A model generated the notes under the pieces. It made no database searches. It was not told where the DNA came from and was given only the letters and a program-made list of their open reading frames with translations. A stretch of 64,000 nucleotides of DNA, from assembly GCA_963773155.1 (NCBI GenBank), contig CAVZAB010000007.1:1-64000 (forward strand). The letters run 5' to 3'. This DNA is from CAVZAB01 sp963773155. Lineage in GTDB: Bacteria; Pseudomonadota; Alphaproteobacteria; Rhizobiales; Beijerinckiaceae. How positions within the stretch are numbered: position 1 is the stretch's first letter; every line of letters begins with the position of its first letter. Made by a program: the position numbers and the translations under genes. Positions 35,289 to 45,600 of this stretch are shown piece after piece.

Positions 35289-36152
35289 CTAACGGCCGGC
35301 GCCGGCCCGTCCGATAAGCCCGTGCGGGCGGGCGACGAGCACCAAAACCATCACCCCATAAATGACGAAGGCGCCGATCTGGGGCCAATAATATTTGCCC
35401 AGGACGTCGGCAATGCCGAGGAGAACGGCGGCAAGCAGTGAGCCCATTATCCCCTCGCTACCGCCGACAGCCACGATTATCAGGAAGTAGATGAGGTATT
35501 TGATCGGAAAATAGGGATCCATTCCGAGTGCCCCGGCGCCGAGCGCACCGCCCAGCCCGGCAAGCCCTGAGCCCAGCGCGAAAGTCAGTGCGAAAATGCG
35601 ATCGACATCGATGCCGAGGCCGGCGGCCACTTCGGGATCATCGACTGCGGCTCGTAGACGCCTGCCGAACCGCGTCCGCACGACAAACAGCTGGAGCAAA
35701 ATGGCAATTGCACCGCAAACCGCAATAAGAAAGAGGCGATAGACACCGATGCTGCTTGATCCCAGGCCAACTCGCCCCTTCAGCACGTCTGGCAGGCGGA
35801 TCACCTGCGGTTGGGCGCCGAAGACATACTCGAATGCCGCAACCGCCATAAAGACAAGGCCAATCGTCAGCAGCACCTGATCGAGATGATTGCGCCGATA
35901 GACGTGCCGATAGACAAGACGTTCCAGGACGAGGCCGGCCGCGCCAGCAACCGCAAAGGCTGCGACTAGCCCGAGAAAGAACGACTGGTTCCAGCGATTG
36001 AGGAGGACGGCCAGCGTATAGCCGCCCACCATGGCGAGCACACCATGCGCCAAATTGACGAAATTCATCAGGCCGAGCGTTACCGACAACCCGCACGCCA
36101 GAACGAACAACAGCATACCATAGGCCAGACCGTCCAGAAGGATGGTCAGCAT
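35289..36152 (-). CDS. livH: Branched-chain/aromatic ABC transporter permease (LivH)
   Basis: A 287-residue permease starting MLTILLDGLAYGMLLFVLAC. LivH landmarks are LGLMNFVNLAHGVLAMVGGY, RAAVDDPEVAAGLGIDVDRI and GIMGSLLAAVLLGIADVLGK. It is the first gene of the livHMGF-pcaBC run on this strand. In contrast to the fused LivH at 28948, it has normal length and no lipoprotein-like front. The promoter should lie in 36153-36266. Confidence 0.92.
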   Translation of the reverse strand: MLTILLDGLAYGMLLFVLACGLSVTLGLMNFVNLAHGVLAMVGGYTLAVLLNRWNQSFFLGLVAAFAVAGAAGLVLERLVYRHVYRRNHLDQVLLTIGLVFMAVAAFEYVFGAQPQVIRLPDVLKGRVGLGSSSIGVYRLFLIAVCGAIAILLQLFVVRTRFGRRLRAAVDDPEVAAGLGIDVDRIFALTFALGSGLAGLGGALGAGALGMDPYFPIKYLIYFLIIVAVGGSEGIMGSLLAAVLLGIADVLGKYYWPQIGAFVIYGVMVLVLVARPHGLIGRAGAGR

Positions 36153-36266
36153 GGCGAAAAACCCTTGCTTCGCCCGGCGCTTCCCATGCCCGCGTCATCC
36201 CCAGCAAAGGTGGGCAGCCGGCTGTCCGGCGGCCACGCCGCCAAACGACCCGTTCGGGCGCTGCTT

Positions 36267-36998
36267 TTAAGTCGAAAGAACGACGACTTTGGTGCCAGCC
36301 GGGGTCCGCTCGTAGAGATCGATCACGTCCTGGTTGATCATCCGGATACAGCCCGACGAAACATTCTTGCCGATCGTCCAAGGTTCGACCGTTCCGTGGA
36401 TGCGATAAAGCGTATCCTTGTTATCCTGCCAAAGATACATCGCTCTCGCGCCAAGTGGGTTGCGCGGGCCGCCACGCATGCCGATACCACTTTGCAATTC
36501 GGTCACGACCTTTTTGATTTCGGGTTGCCGCTCAATCATTTCCTTGGGCGGATACCAGTCTGGCCATTCCTGCTTGTTCTTGATCGTCGCAACGCCGGAC
36601 CAGCCGAAGCCCTCCCGTCCGACCCCTACCCCGTAGCGTTCGGCCCGGCCGTTATCCTCGACGTGATAGAGATATTTGTGACGCGTATCGATGACGATCG
36701 TGCCCGGTGCCTCGCGCGTTGAATATTCGACATTCTTGCGCAAATAGGCCGGATCGATCTCCGATAGTTTGACCGGCGGAACCGGGAAGGGCTCGCTTTC
36801 GAGCGGCCCGTAGACCGCACTATAGGAAAGATCCGTCGCGGCGCCGCCAATCGGCAACGGTTGAGGGGCCGGTTTCGGAAAGGAAAAGGCCAGCGCATTG
36901 GCGGCGGTCGGCGGCCGCATCGTTCCGCAACCGGCAAGCCCGCAGGTGGCGCTGACGGACAGTCCCGTCAATAATGTGCGGCGGCTCAAAATCGGCAT
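36267..36998 (-). CDS. L,D-transpeptidase (ErfK/YbiS family)
   Basis: A 243-residue exported protein. The front MPILSRRTLLTGLSVSATCG looks like a twin-arginine signal, and LAGC looks like a lipobox. The YkuD catalytic domain occupies the C-terminal 150 residues: GTIVIDTRHKYLYHVEDNGR, then RNPLGARAMYLWQ, HGTVEPWTIGKNVSSGCIRM with catalytic His and Cys. It makes 3-3 peptidoglycan crosslinks or attaches lipoprotein to peptidoglycan in the periplasm. The start is placed at 36998 because the signal follows directly. Confidence 0.9.
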   Translation of the reverse strand: MPILSRRTLLTGLSVSATCGLAGCGTMRPPTAANALAFSFPKPAPQPLPIGGAATDLSYSAVYGPLESEPFPVPPVKLSEIDPAYLRKNVEYSTREAPGTIVIDTRHKYLYHVEDNGRAERYGVGVGREGFGWSGVATIKNKQEWPDWYPPKEMIERQPEIKKVVTELQSGIGMRGGPRNPLGARAMYLWQDNKDTLYRIHGTVEPWTIGKNVSSGCIRMINQDVIDLYERTPAGTKVVVLST

Positions 36999-37260
36999 TG
37001 CGACCCTCGTTCGATGATTCCCTGGCATATTAGGGAAAAAATCGGTCTAAAGTGTTGTGTTATGGCCACGCTAGGCGCCATTTTTCCGCACCGCCGTTAA
37101 TTAACCACTTTGGCCAACCCCCGCGTTAGGCGCTTGTTTCTTGAACCCATGCGGGATTTACTTAACAAAGTGCAAACTGGCGGGTTCTTATGCTGGGGTG
37201 GCAGAAAATTGCCGATCGCATTTTGCCGGCGCGCCGGCCCGGCCGGTCGGCGGTACCGTC

Positions 37261-39021
37261 GTGAACCAGGCCCCCTCGCAACTTCGTCAGGCGCTCTCAG
37301 CCTGCAAGAGTGCCTTCTTCGGTATCGGGATTCTCAGCGGCATCCTGAATATTCTTGCCCTGACGGGTTCGCTGTTCATGCTGGAGATCTACGACCGCGT
37401 GCTGCCGAGCCGCAGCATTCCGACGCTTATCGGCTTGATCGTCCTGGTTTTGATCCTCTATATTTTCTTCGGTTTTCTCGATCTCATCCGCGGGCGCGTT
37501 CTCATTCGGGTCGGTTCGGCCCTCGACGAAGCCCTAAGCGAAGGTATGTTCAGGATTATTGCTTTGCTGCCGCTCAAGGTGCGCCTCCAGGGCGACGGGC
37601 TGCAGCCGCTGCGCGATCTCGATCAGATTCGAAGTTTTCTGTCCGGGCTCGGACCGGCCGCTATGTTCGATCTGCCCTGGATACCACTCTATCTTGCCAT
37701 ATGCTTTGCCTTCCATTTCTGGATCGGCATGACCGCATTTATCGGCGCCCTTCTCCTGGTGGTCATTACGCTCGTCGCCAACGCTGCGATCGCCAGGCCA
37801 GGCAAGGCAAGTGCCAATCTGGCCAGCGATCGGATTTCGCTCGCATTATCGGCGCGCCGCAATGCTGAGGTCATCCATGCGCTCGGCATGACCGCCCGCA
37901 TGACCAACCGGTGGGGAACGACCAACACCGACTATCGCGACAATCTGCGTCGCGGCGCCGATCTCGGTGTCGACTACGCCGCCATTTCCAAGGTCGTGCG
38001 GATGATGCTGCAGTCTTTGGTCCTGGGTGTCGGTGCCTTTCTGGTGATCCGACAGGAGGCTACCGCCGGCATCATCATCGCAAGTTCGATTCTGACGTCG
38101 AGAGCACTGGCCCCGGTCGAACTCGCCATTGCCCATTGGCGAGGATTTCTGGCGGCCCGGCAGAGCTGGGCACGTCTCGAGACCCTGTTTTCCCGATTAC
38201 CGGCAAGCAATACGAAGCCGCTGCCTCTCCCTAGGCCAACCGCAAGCCTTTCCGTCGAAGCGGTGAGCGCCGTTCCACCAGGTGGCCAAAACGCCGTTGT
38301 GCAAAATGTCAACTTCACATTGGCAGCCGGCCAGGGGCTTGGCGTAATCGGTCGCAGCGCCTCGGGAAAATCGTCGTTGGCACGCATGTTGGTAGGCGTC
38401 TGGGCCCCCGCACGCGGTCAGATCCGCCTCGACGGCGCGGCTCTCGACCATTGGGATCCGCTGGCGCTTGGCGCCTTTATTGGCTATTTGCCGCAGGACG
38501 TCGAACTTTTCGCCGGAACCGTCGCCCAGAATATCTGCCGGTTCGCGACCGAACTCGACGCCAAGGCCATCATTGCCGCGGCCAAGGCGGCGGGCATTCA
38601 CGAAATGATCCTTGGCCTGCCGAGCGCCTACGAAACCCAGGTCGGCGAGAATGGCTCTGCTTTGTCGGCTGGTCAACAACAGCGCATCGCTCTTGCCCGG
38701 GCTCTTTACAAAGATCCGTTCCTGCTGGTGCTGGACGAGCCGAACTCGAACCTTGACAGCGATGGCGACCGGGCTTTGACCAGCGCCATATTGGCCGTTC
38801 GAGCGCGCGGCGGAATCGTCATTGTTGTCGCCCACCGATCCAGCGCTCTGGCCGGGGTCGACCTAATCCTCGTCATGGCCGATGGACTGGCGCAGGCCTT
38901 CGGCCCGAAGGAAGAGATTTTTGCCAAAGTACTGGTTCAATCGCCCGCGGGCGAAGCGGCGCCGCGCCCCGCGGTTGCCTCGGTCACGCCGCTGCGCGAT
39001 GTCAGCGGGAAAACGTCATGA
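37261..39021 (+). CDS. Type I secretion permease/ATPase (PrtD family)
   Basis: A 586-residue ABC exporter half. Residues about 15-300 form the membrane domain (FFGIGILSGILNILALTGSL, then MLEIYDRVLPSRSIPTLIGL, typical PrtD/AprD). The ATPase domain has Walker A GRSASGKSS, signature LSAGQQQRIALARALY, Walker B LLVLDEPNSNLDSDGD and switch His in VVAHRSSAL. GTG 37261 is used because the family start is near SQLRQALSACKSAFF, which gives the usual length. It exports proteins with an uncleaved C-terminal signal directly across both membranes. The 4-bp overlap with the fusion-protein gene and the convergent giant adhesin gene identify its likely cargo. Confidence 0.93.
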   Translation: MNQAPSQLRQALSACKSAFFGIGILSGILNILALTGSLFMLEIYDRVLPSRSIPTLIGLIVLVLILYIFFGFLDLIRGRVLIRVGSALDEALSEGMFRIIALLPLKVRLQGDGLQPLRDLDQIRSFLSGLGPAAMFDLPWIPLYLAICFAFHFWIGMTAFIGALLLVVITLVANAAIARPGKASANLASDRISLALSARRNAEVIHALGMTARMTNRWGTTNTDYRDNLRRGADLGVDYAAISKVVRMMLQSLVLGVGAFLVIRQEATAGIIIASSILTSRALAPVELAIAHWRGFLAARQSWARLETLFSRLPASNTKPLPLPRPTASLSVEAVSAVPPGGQNAVVQNVNFTLAAGQGLGVIGRSASGKSSLARMLVGVWAPARGQIRLDGAALDHWDPLALGAFIGYLPQDVELFAGTVAQNICRFATELDAKAIIAAAKAAGIHEMILGLPSAYETQVGENGSALSAGQQQRIALARALYKDPFLLVLDEPNSNLDSDGDRALTSAILAVRARGGIVIVVAHRSSALAGVDLILVMADGLAQAFGPKEEIFAKVLVQSPAGEAAPRPAVASVTPLRDVSGKTS

Positions 39022-40355
39022 GGCGCAATAGGCGCCCAGTGCCGGTGGAGCCGACGGCGCCGTTCCGGGCCCTCGCCTCGATCCGCCGGCATCTGATCAG
39101 CGCCCTTGCCCTAATCCTACTATTGGCCGGCGGCCTCGGTGGTTGGGCCGCGACAACCAAACTGTCGGGTGCCCTGATCGCGCCGGGACAGCTCGTCGTC
39201 GATTCCAATGTCAAGAAGGTTCAGCACCCGACCGGCGGCGTCGTCGGCGAATTGCGGGTTCGCGACGGCGATCATGTCAAGTCCGGCGATATCCTCGTCC
39301 GGCTCGACGAAACCGTAACCCGGGCCAATCTTGCCATCGTCGTGAGCAGTCTCGACGAACTCTACGCGAGGCAGGCGAGGCTCCAGGCCGAGCGTGATGG
39401 CAACGCCGAGGTCACGTTTCCCCGCGCCCTCCTTGATAGGTCATCCGATCCCGCTGTCACCCACCTCGTCAACGGCGAGAGATCACTGTTCGACCTGCGC
39501 GCGGAGGCCCGCCTCGGGCAGAAATCGCAATTGCGGCAGCGGGTCGATCAGCTGAAGGAGGAAATCGATGGCCTCTCCAAGCAGATCGCCGCGAAGAAAA
39601 GCGAGATCGAATTAATTCATACCGAACTCAAAGGCGTCGACGAACTTTGGAAGAAACAATTGGTCCAGATCCAACGGCTCTCCGCCTTGCAGCGCGACGA
39701 GACGAGGGTGCAAGGCGAGCTCGGTCAATTGGAGGCAAGCGTCGCCCAGACAAAGGGTCGGATCAGTGAGATCAATCTTCAGATTATCCAGATCGATCAG
39801 GATCTGCGCAGCGATGTCGCCAAGGAACTTGGCGAAATCCAGGGAAAAGTCGCCGAGCTGGTCGAGCGAAAGATTGCCGCCGAGGACCAGTTGAAGCGCA
39901 TCGACATCAGAAGCCCGCAGGACGGAACCGTCCATCAGCTCTCCACCCATACAATCGGCGGTGTAATTACCCCTGGCGAACCAATCATGCTGATTGTGCC
40001 CGACAGCGACGAATTGCTGGTTGAAGCCAAAATCAATCCACAGGATATCGACCAGGTCCACACCGGTCAGCGCGCCATACTGCGTCTGTCGGCCTTCAAT
40101 CAACGCACGACTCCCGAGTTAAATGGCATCACGACAAGGGTCGGAGCCGATACAACGACCGATCCGCGTACCGGTCAGACCTATTACCTGATCCGGATCT
40201 CCTTGCCGGCCGATGAGGTGCGCCGTCTCGGTGATGTTCGGCTGATCCCCGGGATGCCGGTTGAGGCCTTCGTCCAGACGGGCGAGCGGACCGTGTTCTC
40301 CTATCTGGTCAAGCCGTTTCAAGATCAATTATCGCGAACCTTCAAGGAGAAGTGA
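39018..40355 (+). CDS. Type I secretion membrane fusion protein (HlyD/PrtE family)
   Basis: A 445-residue protein starting at ATG 39018 (ATGA overlap). One N-terminal membrane helix (SALALILLLAGGLGGWAATT) precedes a first lipoyl half-motif (SNVKKVQHPTGGVVGELRVR). A long coiled coil with heptads spans about residues 110-290, followed by the second half (RIDIRSPQDGTVHQLSTHTI) and a beta-barrel domain (MPVEAFVQTGERTVFSYLVK). It bridges the ABC exporter to a TolC-like outer-membrane channel, which is not encoded in this window. Confidence 0.93.
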   Translation: MRRNRRPVPVEPTAPFRALASIRRHLISALALILLLAGGLGGWAATTKLSGALIAPGQLVVDSNVKKVQHPTGGVVGELRVRDGDHVKSGDILVRLDETVTRANLAIVVSSLDELYARQARLQAERDGNAEVTFPRALLDRSSDPAVTHLVNGERSLFDLRAEARLGQKSQLRQRVDQLKEEIDGLSKQIAAKKSEIELIHTELKGVDELWKKQLVQIQRLSALQRDETRVQGELGQLEASVAQTKGRISEINLQIIQIDQDLRSDVAKELGEIQGKVAELVERKIAAEDQLKRIDIRSPQDGTVHQLSTHTIGGVITPGEPIMLIVPDSDELLVEAKINPQDIDQVHTGQRAILRLSAFNQRTTPELNGITTRVGADTTTDPRTGQTYYLIRISLPADEVRRLGDVRLIPGMPVEAFVQTGERTVFSYLVKPFQDQLSRTFKEK

Positions 40356-40418
40356 CCAAACGGCAGGCCGGCACGCGATTGGAAGTAACGGCCGACGATT
40401 GGCGGGGGCCCTTGTTTG

Positions 40419-42638
40419 ATGAACAGAGTGCTTCGATGGGGGCGCCGCTTTGGCATTGGTCGAGCGATCGGGCTCTGCCTGCTTGTCGCCCTGACATTCC
40501 TGCGCGCGCTCGACCCGCCGGGTCTGCAGGATTTGCGGCTTCGCACGTTCGATTTCTATGAAATTGTCCGGCCACGGGAATCGACAGAACGACCCGTCGT
40601 AATTGTCGATATTGATGAAGCAAGCCTCAAATATCTAGGACAATGGCCGTGGCCGCGCACCGTCGTTGCCGATCTCGTTTCGATGCTGACCCGGCTCGGC
40701 GCGGTGGCGATCGGCTTCGACATTTTCTTCCCCGAGCCAGACCGGCTATCGCCAGATATTGCCGCCGACGGGTTCCGCGATCTTGATGCTGCGACGCATG
40801 ACCGACTGAAAACGATGGCCGGGAATGATAGCTATTTCGCCGCGGCGATTTCGAAATCGCGGGTTGTCCTGAGCCGCACAGCCCTCACGGAGGCCCCGGA
40901 CGAAACCGACGATGAAGACGTCATCCAAACCGGCTTGGCGATAAAGGGTGCCGACCCGACCCCATTTCTGGTGACCTATCCCCGCCTTTTGCACAATATT
41001 GCGGTGCTGGAGGAAGCCGCGGCGGGCCGCGGGCTAGTGACGATCAGACCGGAGCGCGATGGAATCGTGCGGCGGGTTCCGATGATCATGAGCGTTCAGG
41101 GCAATATTGCGCCCTCCCTCACTATTGAAATGCTCCGGGTTGTCACAGGTGGCCAGTCAATTCTCGTCACCGTCGAGCCTGGCGGCATTAGCAGCCTCGG
41201 ACTGCGAGGCTTCGTACTGCCAACCGACGGCAATGGCCAGATCTGGACCTATTTCGCCCGCCACGACAAGACAAAGTTCATCTCGGCCCGGGATGTTCTC
41301 GAGGGCAAAGTTGCAGCCGGCCAGATCGAACACAAACTCGTCCTGATTGGCACCTCGGCACTCGGCCTCCTCGACAGCAAGACGACGCCCGTCGAGGCCT
41401 CCATGCCAGGCGTAGAAGTCCATGCCCAGATCATCGAGAATGTGCTCGGCCGCTCGATGCTGTCCTATCCCTATTACGCCCCGCTGATGGAAATCGCTGG
41501 CTCGGTCGTCGTCAGCCTTGCCCTAATTGCGTTGGCGCCGATCTTGCCAGCCTTCACGCTGTTCCTTGCCGGCGCCCTGGTCGCTGCGGTGATTGCCCTG
41601 ATATCCTGGTATTCCTATCTTCATTACCACGTGCTTCTTGATGCTACCTACCCGCTTCTGTCGAGCTTCGCCGTCTTCGGCACCTTGTTAGCGACCAACT
41701 ACGTCAATGAGCAGATGGGCCGTCGACAGATTCGCTCGGCTTTCGGCCGCTATATTTCGCCGGCCTTGGTTGAACAGCTCGCTCAATCGCCGGGCAAGCT
41801 CGTTCTCGGCGGCGAAGAGCGGGTCATGACGATCATGTTCAGCGATGTCAGAGGCTTTACCGCTATTGCGGAAACCTACAAGAACGATCCGCGCGGCTTG
41901 ACCTCGCTCATGAACCGCTTTCTGACCCCCTTGACCAAAGCCATTCTGTCGAACAAAGGAACCATCGATAAATATATGGGCGACGCAATCATGGCCTTCT
42001 GGAATGCGCCGATCGAGGATACCCAACACGAACAAAACGCCTGCCGCAGCGCCCTCGACATGCTATTTGAAGTCGAAGTGCTCAATGCGAAGCGCGCGGA
42101 GGAAGCGCTTGCCCTCGAACGTCCCTTCATTGCGATCAACATCGGCATAGGGCTCAATACCGGCACCTGCGTTGTCGGCAATATGGGATCGGACCTTCGT
42201 TTCGACTATTCGGTCCTTGGCGATTCCGTCAATCTGGCCTCTCGCCTGGAAAGTCAGTCTAAGACTTATGGCGTCCGGGTGATCATGGGGTCAACGACGG
42301 CTTCCGGGCTAGACGCCGATTTCCCGCTTCTTGAAATCGACCGCATAAGAGTCGCCGGCAAATCCGAACCAGAGACGATTTTCACTGTTGTCGGCCGCGA
42401 GACCGCGAAGAATGATCCGCGCTTCGCGACGCTGCGGCGCGCGCACGAGGACTTGCTGCACACCTATCGAGGACAAGATTGGGTAGCAGCAATTTCCGAC
42501 GCCGCTCGATGTCGCGGGCTTGCCGCAGCTTTCAATCTCGAACCCCTCTATGACTTCTATGCCGTAAGAATTGCCGAAATGCGCAATACTCCGTTGCCGC
42601 CAGATTGGGATGGCGTCTGGGATGCCAAGTCCAAGTAA
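40419..42638 (+). CDS. CHASE2-domain adenylate cyclase
   Basis: A 739-residue inner-membrane sensor. It has an N-terminal helix (IGRAIGLCLLVALTFLRAL), a periplasmic CHASE2 domain of about residues 35-340 (VIVDIDEASLKYLGQWPWPR, then RLGAVAIGFDIFFPEPDRLS), three more helices about 345-430, and a class III cyclase domain about 470-650. Both metal Asp residues are present (MIMFSDVRGFTAI and DKYMGDAIMAFW), as are the adenine-side FDYSVLGDSVNLASRLE and a transition-state Arg. ATG 40419 is preferred to TTG 40416. It lies 63 bp behind the secretion genes, so cAMP signalling may be tied to adhesin export. Confidence 0.93.
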   Translation: MNRVLRWGRRFGIGRAIGLCLLVALTFLRALDPPGLQDLRLRTFDFYEIVRPRESTERPVVIVDIDEASLKYLGQWPWPRTVVADLVSMLTRLGAVAIGFDIFFPEPDRLSPDIAADGFRDLDAATHDRLKTMAGNDSYFAAAISKSRVVLSRTALTEAPDETDDEDVIQTGLAIKGADPTPFLVTYPRLLHNIAVLEEAAAGRGLVTIRPERDGIVRRVPMIMSVQGNIAPSLTIEMLRVVTGGQSILVTVEPGGISSLGLRGFVLPTDGNGQIWTYFARHDKTKFISARDVLEGKVAAGQIEHKLVLIGTSALGLLDSKTTPVEASMPGVEVHAQIIENVLGRSMLSYPYYAPLMEIAGSVVVSLALIALAPILPAFTLFLAGALVAAVIALISWYSYLHYHVLLDATYPLLSSFAVFGTLLATNYVNEQMGRRQIRSAFGRYISPALVEQLAQSPGKLVLGGEERVMTIMFSDVRGFTAIAETYKNDPRGLTSLMNRFLTPLTKAILSNKGTIDKYMGDAIMAFWNAPIEDTQHEQNACRSALDMLFEVEVLNAKRAEEALALERPFIAINIGIGLNTGTCVVGNMGSDLRFDYSVLGDSVNLASRLESQSKTYGVRVIMGSTTASGLDADFPLLEIDRIRVAGKSEPETIFTVVGRETAKNDPRFATLRRAHEDLLHTYRGQDWVAAISDAARCRGLAAAFNLEPLYDFYAVRIAEMRNTPLPPDWDGVWDAKSK

Positions 42639-42661
42639 CACCGGTCGGTCGGGCACTAAGG

Positions 42662-45600
42662 CTAAATCGCGTGAAGCCCGCCCATTTTAAGGTGGTCGGC
42701 GGCGATATCGGTCAACGTCTTGGGGACCATGGCATGAGAATCGACCCAATCGGCATGACCATGCATCAAATCGCTTTCGCTGAGCGCGGCAACGATGGCC
42801 TGATAATCGTTCGGATTGTGGTCGAACTCGAACCTGCCGTGGTCATTCGCGGAATCTAAGGCCCGGATTGCCGGCCCATCCGCAAAATGCAATCCGTCGT
42901 GGTCGGTCAGCTTGGCAAGGATGCTTGTTGAAATAGGCACGTCTTTGCCGACAGAAGGCGCTGCCAAATTGCCGCCTGGTGACGCCACTGTGCCGCTGCT
43001 ACGATCTTCCGCACGGCCGGCACTGACATCGGCGATGACGGCGGGCGGCATCGCGGCTTCTTGCGTGTGGGCTGACTGGACGATGGTGGTGGGTGAAATT
43101 GTCGGATTGGCTTTGGCCGCCAGAGCCTCATCGTTGGTCTGCAGCTCTGGTGCCGGCTGATTGGCCACGCCAGCAACCTGATTGATTGCCGGCGGATCGA
43201 CGACATAGGTTCCGCCCGATCCGTCGGGGGCAAGGTGAAAGTTCGCGAGTACGTATGTACCAACGAAATTCAGATGCGCGGTATGGGTGCCGTCGGTGAC
43301 GGTAAGGACGTTATTGGTGTAGCTTTGAATGGTAGCGGTCGCGGCGGCCACGTCCTGGAGGTCGATCTTGTCGGACGTCGCAGGGGTTCCCGCGCCGGTT
43401 CCCGTGAACCCCGTTATCGTGCCTGTGAACAGGGTGGAATTTTTTAAGAGAAGAGTGCCGGTGGAACCGGTCGCAAATGTTACCGCTTCGTTCGAGGCCA
43501 GATCGTATTCAAGCCGGGATGTACCGTAAATTGTTCCTATTCCGGTGTCGGAAACCGCTTGCTGGACATCGATGTTACCGCCATCTGCGGAAATAGTACC
43601 GGTATTCTGTAGGGCCCCCGAAATAACCAGCGTTCCGCTCTGGACATTGACGGTTCCGCTATTGTTAAACGCCGTACTGATCGTTGAGGTGGCTGCGCTT
43701 CCAGTCTTTGTGAACGTGCCCTGATTGTTCACCGCGGACGTAGTGCCGGTGTCAGTCCCTCCACGGTTACTCGCGAGAATGTTTAGCCCGGACGTCGTCT
43801 GATCATCGAAGGTCGAACCGTTGGAAATGGTGAGCGTTCCAGAACCGTTATCGCTCGTGCCAGTGTTTGGGTTGTACCCATTCAAGTCGATCTGAACAGC
43901 CGAGCCGGTCGCCGCGCTGCTGCCACCCAATTGCAGGGTCCGACCACCATCAAGCCCAAAACTGCTCGTAGTGAATGCTGCCCCACCCAACGCAATCGTC
44001 GTCCCCGTCCCGCTCTCCAGGCCGCCCGAAAATGTCGATTGACCACTCGCCGTCAGCGTCCCGCTGCCGTTCAATTCGCCATTCGACTGAACAAGCGATC
44101 CGGTCGTCGCCGCTCCAGCAAATATCGCGGTTCCCCCGCTGACCGTCATCGTGCCGGTACCCGTATAGGTGCCGTTTATAATTGTCTGCCCTCCACTGAA
44201 GGTCGCATTGCCGGTAATTTTAGAGGTCGCATCCAAGACGTGCGTCCCACCACCAAACTCTACGACTCCGCTACCCGTTGTCGTATAGGTGCCGCCGACA
44301 TCGTTGCCGCCACCGGTCAAATCCAGTATCCCGCTCTGGACATTGACGGTTCCGCTATTGTTAAACGCCGTACTGATCGTTGAGGTGGCTGCGCTTCCAG
44401 TCTTTGTGAACGTGCCCTGATTGTTCACCGCGGCCGTAGTGCCGGTGTCAGTCCCTCCACGGTTACTCGCGAGAATGTTTAGCCCGGACGTCGTCTGATC
44501 ATCGAAGGTCGAACCGTTGGAAATGGTGAGCGTTCCAGAACCGTTATCGCTCGTGCCAGTGTTTGGGTTGTACCCATTCAAGTCGATCTGAACAGCCGAG
44601 CCGGTCGCCGCGCTGCTGCCACCCAATTGCAGGGTCCGACCACCATCAAGCCCAAAACTGCTCGTAGTGAATGCTGCCCCACCCAACGCAATCGTCGTCC
44701 CCGTCCCGCTCTCCAGGCCGCCCGAAAATGTCGATTGACCACTCGCCGTCAGCGTCCCGCTGCCGTTCAATTCGCCATTCGACTGAACAAGCGATCCGGT
44801 CGTCGCCGCTCCAGCAAATATCGCGGTTCCCCCGCTGACCGTCATCGTGCCGGTACCCGTATAGGTGCCGTTTATAGTTGTCTGCCCTCCACTGAAGGTC
44901 GCATTGCCGGTAATTTTAGAGGTCGCATCCAAGACGTGCGTCCCACCACCAAACTCTACGACTCCGCTACCCGTTGTCGTATAGGTGCCGCCGACATCGT
45001 TGCCGCCACCGGTCAAATCCAGTATCCCGCTCTGGACATTGACGGTCCCGCTATTGTTAAACGCCGTACTGATCGTTGAGGTGGCTGCGCTTCCAGTCTT
45101 TGTGAACGTGCCCTGATTGTTCACCGCGGCCGTAGTGCCGGTGTCAGTCCCTCCACGGTTACTCGCGAGAATGTTTAGCCCGGACGTCGTCTGATCATCG
45201 AAGGTCGAACCGTTGGAAATGGTGAGCGTTCCAGAACCGTTATCGCTCGTGCCAGTGTTTGGGTTGTACCCATTCAAGTCGATCTGAACAGCCGAGCCGG
45301 TCGCCGCGCTGCTGCCACCCAATTGCAGGGTCCGACCACCATCAAGCCCAAAACTGCTCGTAGTGAATGCTGCCCCACCCAACGCAATCGTCGTCCCCGT
45401 CCCGCTCTCCAGGCCGCCCGAAAATGTCGATTGACCACTCGCCGTCAGCGTCCCGCTGCCGTTCAGTTCGCCACCAGACTGCGACAGCGTATTGGCCGTG
45501 ATGCTTGCGTTAACCGCTAAACTACCTCCGGTAATCGAAAGTGAGCCGCCGAGATTTGAAGAGTTGGTTATAGAAAGGCTGCCTCCCGCGATGACAAGAC

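Noticed and set aside
43931..45520. Three identical plus-strand frames of about 150 residues
   Set aside because: These are antisense shadows of the 696-bp adhesin repeat. Identity reflects the repeat, not a gene family.
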